This document shows positions 39,445 through 44,691 of a stretch of DNA of 44,691 bases, one piece after another (the stretch's first letter is position 1; every line of letters starts with the position of its first letter). The stretch is from the NCBI GenBank assembly GCA_016296635.1, contig JAEDIZ010000008.1, positions 1-44,691 of the forward strand, in the 5' to 3' direction. Source of the stretch: Oscillospiraceae bacterium. GTDB taxonomy: Bacteria > Bacillota > Clostridia > Oscillospirales > Oscillospiraceae. Under the pieces are notes generated by a model. It worked only from the letters and a program-made list of their open reading frames with translations. It had not been told where the DNA came from and searched no databases. The position numbers and the translations under genes are program-made.

Positions 39445-39813
39445 TTACTTCTTCTTATTCGCAATGGTCTTCTTCGGGCCCTTGCGGGTACGTGCATTGG
39501 TCTTTGTTCTCTGGCCACGAACGGGCAGGCCACGACGATGACGGACACCGCGGTAGCAGCCGATCTCAGTCAGACGCTTGATGTTGAGTGCAACTTCACG
39601 GCGAAGGTCGCCCTCGATGGTGTAGTTCTTATCGATCACTTCACGCAGTGCAGACTCCTGATCTTCGGTCAGATCCTTGACGCGGATGTCGCCATCAACG
39701 CCTGCTGCCTTCAGAATGTCCTGTGCGCTTTTTCTGCCGATACCGTAGATATAAGTCAAACCGATTTCGATTCTCTTCTCACGGGGCAGGTCAATACCAG
39801 CAATACGTGCCAT
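39445..39813 (-). CDS. rpsM: 30S ribosomal protein S13
   Basis: S13 sits on the head of the small subunit and contacts the P-site tRNA. The 122-aa protein starts MARIAGIDLPREKRIEIGLTY, contains YGIGRKSAQDIL and ends with GVRHRRGLPVRGQRTKTNARTRKG. Confidence 0.98.
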   Translation of the reverse strand: MARIAGIDLPREKRIEIGLTYIYGIGRKSAQDILKAAGVDGDIRVKDLTEDQESALREVIDKNYTIEGDLRREVALNIKRLTEIGCYRGVRHRRGLPVRGQRTKTNARTRKGPKKTIANKKK

Positions 39814-39832
39814 TTACTCAGAGCACCTCCTA

Positions 39833-39946
39833 TTAGCCTTGTCTCTGCTTATGCTTCGGGTTTTCGCAAATTACCATAACGCGGCCCTTGCGCTTGATGA
39901 TCTTGCACTTTTCGCACATGGGCTTTACGGACGGTCTTACTTTCAT
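39833..39946 (-). CDS. rpmJ: 50S ribosomal protein L36
   Basis: The 37-aa protein MKVRPSVKPMCEKCKIIKRK followed by GRVMVICENPKHKQRQG is a textbook L36 of the zinc-ribbon C+ type, with CEKC, a later Cys in VICENP and the following His. It sits between infA and rpsM as expected. The retained Cys residues mean it binds Zn2+. Confidence 0.97.
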   Translation of the reverse strand: MKVRPSVKPMCEKCKIIKRKGRVMVICENPKHKQRQG

Positions 39947-39976
39947 AACTGATAACCTCCATTGAGCACAATGTCT

Positions 39977-40195
39977 CTACTTACTTCTCCATGTGATTCT
40001 GCCTCTGGTCAGGTCATACGGGCTCATCTGCACCGTGACCTTATCGCCGGGAAGAATCTTGATAAAGTTCATCCGGAGCTTGCCGGAAATATGCGCCAGA
40101 ATGGTATGTCCGCCGCCGATATCGACGGAAAACATTGCATTCGGCAGTGCATCTGTTACGATGCCCTCAAGTTCGATTACGTCGTCTTTTGCCAA
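39977..40195 (-). CDS. infA: Translation initiation factor IF-1
   Basis: IF-1 binds the A site of the 30S subunit during initiation. The 72-aa OB-fold protein starts MAKDDVIELEGIVTDALPNA and ends MSPYDLTRGRITWRSK, both family signatures. Confidence 0.98.
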   Translation of the reverse strand: MAKDDVIELEGIVTDALPNAMFSVDIGGGHTILAHISGKLRMNFIKILPGDKVTVQMSPYDLTRGRITWRSK

Positions 40196-40202
40196 GATTC
40201 AA

Positions 40203-40490
40203 TTAACCCCCTTGGTTTTGACTGTTGAATTTCTGTCCGAAAACGGCCAGTTCCCTTCGTAATTCGCTGTTGAGTACCTTGTCGCCGCTGCGAAGTTTCT
40301 CGGCGACTCGTGAATTTGTCTGAGGGACCTTCCGGACATGCCGGAATTTCTTCCGTTTCGGCCCTTCGAGCTTTCTTCCTTTTCCGTCTGCGAGGTAAAC
40401 ATACTGTTCATCCGTATCCAGTACGAAAAACAGCTGCCCTTTATCGCGTCCGGCAAGAGAAAGAACAATGTCCGATTTGCCTATCTCCAT
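40203..40490 (-). CDS. KOW domain RNA-binding protein
   Basis: The 95-aa basic protein starts MEIGKSDIVLSLAGRDKGQLFFVLDTDEQYVYLADGKGRKLE, of which the SLAGRDKGQLFFV part is a KOW motif. It continues with a Lys/Arg-rich PKRKKFRHVRKVPQTN. Such KOW proteins sit between map and infA in many Firmicutes and are often compared with the eukaryotic ribosomal protein L14e. The precise role is not known. It is five bases from map. Confidence 0.9.
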   Translation of the reverse strand: MEIGKSDIVLSLAGRDKGQLFFVLDTDEQYVYLADGKGRKLEGPKRKKFRHVRKVPQTNSRVAEKLRSGDKVLNSELRRELAVFGQKFNSQNQGG

Positions 40491-40494
40491 ATCG

Positions 40495-41250
40495 TTATAA
40501 TCCCTCTGTAACGGTGAGTATTTCCGGCTCGCCGTCGGTAATCAGAATGGTGTTTTCGTAGTGCGCCGCGAGCTTGCCGTCGGCAGTTACAGTCGTCCAT
40601 TTGTCTTTCAGGATCCGTACATCATACGCACCCTGCGTGACCATCGGTTCGACTGCCAGGGTCATGCCTTTGACCATTCTCGGGCCTCTGCCGGGGGAAC
40701 CAAAATTCGGAACTTCCGGTTCTTCATGCATCTTTTCACCAACACCGTGACCGACGAATGCGCGGACAACGCCAAAACCGTTGGCCTCCACATAAGTCTG
40801 CACCGCATGGCCGATGTCTGAGATCCGGCATCCCTGACGTGCAAATTTGATGCCCTCATAAAAACTCTGTTCTGTTACCGTTATGAGCTTTTGAGCCGCG
40901 GGAGAGATCGTCCCGCAGGCGAATGTTGCGGCACAGTCACCAGTAAAACCGCCCCAGCTGGCACCCACATCCACAGATACGATATCGCCGTCCTTCAGAA
41001 CCCGGTTGCCCGGAATGCCGTGGATCACGACTTCGTTGATGGAAATGCAGGTCGATGCGGGAAATCCGCCATAGCCGAGGAATGTCGGTTTTGCACCCTG
41101 CGACACGATAAAATCGTGTACCGCCTTATCGATCTGTCCGGTCGTTACGCCAGGCCTTACCATTTCGCCTGCCAAAGCACGCGCTGCCGCGGTAATTTTA
41201 CAGGCCTTGCGCATGACCTCCAGTTCGCGCTCATTCTTAACTGGAATCAT
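40495..41250 (-). CDS. map: Type I methionine aminopeptidase
   Basis: Map removes the initiator Met from new proteins in the cytosol. The 251-aa protein has all five metal ligands: Asp in VSVDVGASWGGFTGDCAATFA, the conserved His in AFVGHGVGEKMHEEPEVPNFG, and the two Glu in LAVEPMVTQG and HYENTILIT. It lacks an N-terminal SH3-binding zinc finger, as usual in bacteria. It is four bases from adk. Confidence 0.98.
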   Translation of the reverse strand: MIPVKNERELEVMRKACKITAAARALAGEMVRPGVTTGQIDKAVHDFIVSQGAKPTFLGYGGFPASTCISINEVVIHGIPGNRVLKDGDIVSVDVGASWGGFTGDCAATFACGTISPAAQKLITVTEQSFYEGIKFARQGCRISDIGHAVQTYVEANGFGVVRAFVGHGVGEKMHEEPEVPNFGSPGRGPRMVKGMTLAVEPMVTQGAYDVRILKDKWTTVTADGKLAAHYENTILITDGEPEILTVTEGL

Positions 41251-41253
41251 AGA

Positions 41254-41886
41254 TTAAACACCCAACGCCGCCAGGATGTCTTTCGTTGCTGCATCGATGG
41301 GCTGATTGCCTTCGACGAGCTTCAGGATACCAAGCTTATTGTAGAAGTCCTTGAGGGCTTCGGTTTCAGCGTGGAATACCTTGAGTCTGTTTTTCACAGT
41401 CTCGGGGGCATCGTCCTTGCGGATCACGAGTTCGCTTCCGCAAAGATCGCAGATACCTTCTGCCTTGGGCGGGTTGGCCGTGATGTGGAAGCTGGCACCG
41501 CACTTGCCGCAGACACGGCGTCCGGTCATACGCGCTTCGATCACGGAATCTTCGATCTCGATGGAAATGACAGCGTCAAAATGGATACCGGCGGCTTCAA
41601 GAGCCTCGGCCTGCGGAATCGTACGGGGCACACCGTCGAGGATGTAGCCGTTTACGCAGTCTTCGCAGGCTACCCGCTCCGAGACGATGCCGATGATGAC
41701 ATCGTCCGGAACGAGTTTGCCGTTGTCCATAAAGCTTTTGGCCTTCAGGCCGGTCGGCGTGCCATTCTTGATCGCTTCACGAAGAATGTTGCCGGTAGAA
41801 ATGGTAGGGATACCCAGCTTCTTGCTGATGATCTCAGCCTGTGTACCCTTGCCGGCTCCGGGAGCACCTAAAAGAATCAGCTTCAT
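41254..41886 (-). CDS. adk: Adenylate kinase, zinc-binding LID type
   Basis: Adk interconverts ATP + AMP and 2 ADP. The 210-aa protein has the P-loop GAPGAGKGTQ, the AMP-binding DGVPRTIPQAE, and a LID with two CxxC pairs (CGKCGASFHITANPPK, then CDLCG) that bind zinc, as in Gram-positive adk. The ATG at 41886 is preferred over an in-frame TTG two codons upstream because GGGGGA stands at good spacing. It lies between secY and map. Confidence 0.98.
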   Translation of the reverse strand: MKLILLGAPGAGKGTQAEIISKKLGIPTISTGNILREAIKNGTPTGLKAKSFMDNGKLVPDDVIIGIVSERVACEDCVNGYILDGVPRTIPQAEALEAAGIHFDAVISIEIEDSVIEARMTGRRVCGKCGASFHITANPPKAEGICDLCGSELVIRKDDAPETVKNRLKVFHAETEALKDFYNKLGILKLVEGNQPIDAATKDILAALGV

Positions 41887-41902
41887 GCACAAATCCCCCT
41901 AA

Positions 41903-43201
41903 TTACTCCAGGAAACCTTTGTAGTGACGCATCAGCATCTGCGCCTCGAGTGCCTTGACGGTCTCAAGTGCAACACCGACGACGATGATGACGGAAGTAC
42001 CGCCGATTGCCAGGGAGCTGTTCTTAATCACAACACCGACAATGATCGGCAGCAGCGCCACAACTGCCAGATAGAGCGCGCCGAAAAGCGTGATCTTGTT
42101 GATCACCTTGAAGATGAAGTCAGCAGTCGGCTTGCCCGGGCGGAAGCCGGGGATGAAGCCGCCGTTCTTCTTCAGGTTGTTGGCGATCTCAACAGGATTG
42201 AACTGAATGGTTGCATAGAAGTAGCTGAATGCGATGATCAGCAGGAAATATACAACCATGTAGATAACGCTCTTGCTGTCAAAGACATACTTGTTCATCC
42301 AGCCCCAGAAGCCGCCTTCGCTCGTGCCGGTAAACGCAATGATGGTTGCGGGCAGAGAAGCAATGGACTGAGCAAAGATGATCGGCAGGACGCCGGACAT
42401 ATTGACCTTAACCGGCAGATGCGTGGACTGACCGCCGTACATCTTGCGGCCGACAACGCGCTTGGCATACTGTACGGGGATTCTGCGTTCTGCATTCGTA
42501 ATGAAAACGATGAACATCATCATCAGTACGATGCCGACAACCAGCAGAAGTGCCACATACCATTTCAGTGTGCCGTTCTGCAGGGAGGTGATCATGTTGC
42601 CGATCAGGCTGGGGATGCGGGAGATGATACCGGCAAACAGGATCATGGAGATGCCGTTGCCGATGCCGAACTCATCGATCTGCTCGCCGAGCCACATCAG
42701 AAGGGATGCACCTGCGGTGAAAGAAACGACGATGACAAAACCGGTCATGAAGCTGGTGGAAGTCAGAAGAGCAAACTGCGTGTTGTAGTTCTTCAGCATG
42801 ACAAAATAGGCAAAGCCCATCAGCAGGCCGAGACCAACAGTGGTGTAGCGGGTGATCTTCTGAATCTTCTTCTTGCCTTCTTCGCCGCCTTCCTTTGCAA
42901 GACGCTCAAGGGCAGGAATGGCAATGGTCAACAGTTCGATGATAATGGATGCGTTAATGTACGGCTGAATACCGAGGGCAAACACAGTTGCCTGAGAGAA
43001 TGCAGAACCGGACATCACGTTGTAGAGGCCAAGAACCGTGTTGGACAGCTGCTGGGAGAAATATCTGCCCAGATTTGCTACGTCAACACCGGGAACAGGA
43101 ACGCAGTTGCCGAGACGATAGAGAAGCAGAACTACAAGCGTGAAGACGAGCTTCTTGCGCAGTTCAGGAATCTTCCATGCGTTGCGGAGTGTTGTAAACA
43201 C
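41903..43201 (-). CDS. secY: Protein translocase channel SecY
   Basis: SecY is the ten-helix pore of the general secretion system. The 432-aa protein starts MFTTLRNAWKIPELRKKLVFT, and shows GVDVANLGRYFSQQ near the plug, ALGIQPYINASIIIELL, GNGISMILFAGII and VNMSGVLPIIFAQSI, all strongly conserved. It abuts rplO. Confidence 0.98.
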   Translation of the reverse strand: MFTTLRNAWKIPELRKKLVFTLVVLLLYRLGNCVPVPGVDVANLGRYFSQQLSNTVLGLYNVMSGSAFSQATVFALGIQPYINASIIIELLTIAIPALERLAKEGGEEGKKKIQKITRYTTVGLGLLMGFAYFVMLKNYNTQFALLTSTSFMTGFVIVVSFTAGASLLMWLGEQIDEFGIGNGISMILFAGIISRIPSLIGNMITSLQNGTLKWYVALLLVVGIVLMMMFIVFITNAERRIPVQYAKRVVGRKMYGGQSTHLPVKVNMSGVLPIIFAQSIASLPATIIAFTGTSEGGFWGWMNKYVFDSKSVIYMVVYFLLIIAFSYFYATIQFNPVEIANNLKKNGGFIPGFRPGKPTADFIFKVINKITLFGALYLAVVALLPIIVGVVIKNSSLAIGGTSVIIVVGVALETVKALEAQMLMRHYKGFLE

Positions 43202-43642
43202 TTACACCACCTCGGCCTTTCCGCCTGCCTGTTCGATCTTTTCCTTAGCAGACTCGGAGAAGGCTGCTGCCTTGACAGTGACCTTCTTTGCGACCTTGCC
43301 GTTGCCGAGGAGCTTCAGACCGTACTTGCAGCTATCAATGATACCTGCTTCGATCAGAGCTGCTGCGTCAACGACTGCACCGTCTTCAAAGTTGTTGAGA
43401 ACGGCAACGTTCACTGCTGTCAGAGGTTTTGCAAAAATGTTGTTGAATCCGCGCTTCGGGATACGACGAGCCAGAGGCATCTGGCCGCCTTCAAAACCGA
43501 TGCGGAGCTTGCCGCCGCTGCGAGCCTTCTGGCCCTTGTGGCCACGGCCAGCGGTCTTGCCGTTGCCCGTTGCGGAGCCGCGGCCCTTGCGCTTATTGAC
43601 ATGGGTAGAACCCATTACCGGAGCAAGTTCATGAAGTTCCAT
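43202..43642 (-). CDS. rplO: 50S ribosomal protein L15
   Basis: L15 is a late-assembly large-subunit protein. The 146-aa protein starts MELHELAPVMGSTHVNKRKGRG and has the signature GNGKTAGRGHKGQKARSG followed by GFEGGQMPLARRIPKRGF. It is directly followed by secY with no gap. Confidence 0.98.
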   Translation of the reverse strand: MELHELAPVMGSTHVNKRKGRGSATGNGKTAGRGHKGQKARSGGKLRIGFEGGQMPLARRIPKRGFNNIFAKPLTAVNVAVLNNFEDGAVVDAAALIEAGIIDSCKYGLKLLGNGKVAKKVTVKAAAFSESAKEKIEQAGGKAEVV

Positions 43643-43655
43643 CTACTTGTCCTCC

Positions 43656-43838
43656 TTATTCTTCTTCCGTGACCTGCAGCAGGTAGCCGATCTTTGCGAT
43701 CTTGCCGCGAGTCTGGATGTTGTCAGGCTGTACAGTTTCCTGACCGATCTTGCGCAGACCGAGGGAATGCGCAGTCGCAATGTGCTTTTCAAGACGGCCG
43801 TTCAGGCTCTTGACCAGCTTAATTCTAAGATTCGCCAT
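43656..43838 (-). CDS. rpmD: 50S ribosomal protein L30
   Basis: The 60-aa protein starts MANLRIKLVKSLNGRLEKHIATAHSLGLRKIGQ, matching L30 (RIKLVKSxxGR, then LGLRKIGQ). It lies between rpsE and rplO, its usual place. Confidence 0.97.
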   Translation of the reverse strand: MANLRIKLVKSLNGRLEKHIATAHSLGLRKIGQETVQPDNIQTRGKIAKIGYLLQVTEEE

Positions 43839-43852
43839 TATGAGAGCCCTCC

Positions 43853-44371
43853 TTAACCGATGATATCTTCTACGCTCTTACCGCGGATACGAGCAACCTC
43901 AGCTGCGTCGCGCAGGCTCATAAGACCCTGCATCGTTGCCTTGACAACGTTCTGCGGATTGTTGGTGCGCAGGCACTTTGCACGGATGTTGGAAATACCG
44001 ACTGCTTCCATGACAGCACGGACAGCGCCGCCGGCGATGATACCGGTACCAAGAGGAGCCGGCTTCAGCATGACGCGGCCGGCACCGAATTCGCCGATCA
44101 CATCATGGGGAATGGTCGTTCCGTCGAGCGTGATCTTGACCATGTTCTTCTTGGCATCTGCAATACCCTTCAGAATTGCTTCGGAAACTTCAGCAGCTTT
44201 GCCGAGGCCGTAGCCAACGGTGCCCTTGCCGTCGCCGACAACAACCAGAGCGGAGAACTTCATGACACGGCCGCCCTTGACGGTCTTGGAAACGCGGTTG
44301 AGATATACGACCTTTTCGATCATCTCAGGCGCATTGTCTTCCTTGGGTGCGCGATCTCTATTGTAAGCCAT
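43853..44371 (-). CDS. rpsE: 30S ribosomal protein S5
   Basis: S5 is a fidelity protein of the small subunit. The 172-aa protein has the signature LNRVSKTVKGGRVMKFSAL, GDGKGTVGYGLGKA and LKPAPLGTGIIAGG, and ends with RDAAEVARIRGKSVEDIIG. Confidence 0.98.
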   Translation of the reverse strand: MAYNRDRAPKEDNAPEMIEKVVYLNRVSKTVKGGRVMKFSALVVVGDGKGTVGYGLGKAAEVSEAILKGIADAKKNMVKITLDGTTIPHDVIGEFGAGRVMLKPAPLGTGIIAGGAVRAVMEAVGISNIRAKCLRTNNPQNVVKATMQGLMSLRDAAEVARIRGKSVEDIIG

Positions 44372-44389
44372 TTGTTCTTCCTCCTCCGA

Positions 44390-44691
44390 TCAGAATTCCA
44401 GGCCGCCTTCGCGGGCGCCTTCAGCAAGCTCTGCCACACGGCCGTGGTAGACGTAACCGCCACGATCGAAGATAACAGTGTCGATGCCCTTTGCCTTAGC
44501 GCGTTCAGCAACCAGCTTGCCGACCTTGCGAGCGGCTTCCTTGTTGCCCTTTGCGCCTTCGAAATCCTTTTCAACGGTGGAAGCGGCTGCCAGAGTGACA
44601 CCGTTCACATCATCGATAACCTGTGCATAGATGTTTGCATTGCTGCGGAATACGTTCAGGCGAGGTCTTTCGGGGGTGCCGGAGATCTTGC
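44390..44691 (-). CDS. rplR: 50S ribosomal protein L18, N-terminus cut by window edge
   Basis: L18 binds 5S rRNA. About 100 codons are present, reading KISGTPERPRLNVFRSNANI, then YAQVIDDVNGVTLAAAST and ending VYHGRVAELAEGAREGGLEF, the L18 C-terminus. The first about 20 residues are off the right edge. It is directly followed by rpsE, 18 bp away. Confidence 0.96.
   Translation of the reverse strand, partial: KISGTPERPRLNVFRSNANIYAQVIDDVNGVTLAAASTVEKDFEGAKGNKEAARKVGKLVAERAKAKGIDTVIFDRGGYVYHGRVAELAEGAREGGLEF

Noticed and set aside
41924..43672. Long plus-strand open frame opposite secY and rplO
   Set aside because: Shadow of strongly conserved ribosomal operon genes.
1..44691. tRNA, rRNA, insertion sequences, integrases, att sites, phage genes
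   Set aside because: Read through and none seen; no tRNA cloverleaf was found in the gaps.

Overview
The window (about 44.7 kb, GC-rich for a Firmicute) looks like chromosomal core-plus-accessory DNA from an anaerobic Clostridia member, probably an Oscillospirales/Ruminococcaceae-type gut bacterium. Four things point that way: the Gram-positive ribosomal-protein order rplR-rpsE-rpmD-rplO-secY-adk-map-KOW-infA-rpmJ-rpsM-rpsK-rpsD-rpoA-rplQ, a clostridial-order Rnf operon (rnfCDGEAB), strong AGGAGG-type ribosome binding sites with sigma-A promoters, and a cluster of sequences identical to the core Spo0A box. No tRNA, rRNA, CRISPR array, insertion sequence or prophage was seen.

Region 1 (1-6.5 kb): a Holliday-junction operon (58-aa membrane protein, ruvC, ruvA, ruvB, glmM) runs leftward to a long, apparently structured leader RNA in front of a truncated zinc-ribbon gene. 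Divergent from it are mntP and a DUF421-DUF4363 pair, followed by convergent nrdR. Region 2 (6.5-17.3 kb): DUF6514 and the DUF5685-DnaJ pair face away from a 350-bp AT-rich region with four Spo0A-type boxes. Next come a DUF1540 mini-protein, an XpaC-TelA-TPM membrane-stress operon, rpe behind a structured leader, a small HEYGH membrane protein with an autoregulated XRE-TPR regulator, a divergent purine phosphoribosyltransferase/NCS2 permease pair, and an orphan Mrr-type nuclease.

Region 3 (17.4-24.4 kb): one leftward operon, apbE - NusG-domain-II protein - Gx transporter - rnfC-D-G-E-A-B. It encodes the ferredoxin:NAD+ oxidoreductase ion pump plus the flavin transferase that loads FMN on RnfG and RnfD. 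Region 4 (24.4-36.9 kb) is accessory. It holds a TetM/EF-G-like GTPase followed in another frame by a YacP/Rae1-like NYN domain that has lost its first catalytic Asp, a Ldh2-type dehydrogenase, a CGCAxxGCC protein with SprT, a radical SAM protein, an SH3 membrane protein, a HAD phosphatase, an M3 metallopeptidase lipoprotein, an MFS transporter and an SLH protein. Region 5 (37.0 kb to the end) is the distal half of the spc-alpha ribosomal operon, closed by an intrinsic terminator.

The most interesting items are the split ribosomal GTPase/Rae1-like nuclease, the Spo0A-box cluster, and two unidentified structured leaders (about 55-290 and 11747-11906).
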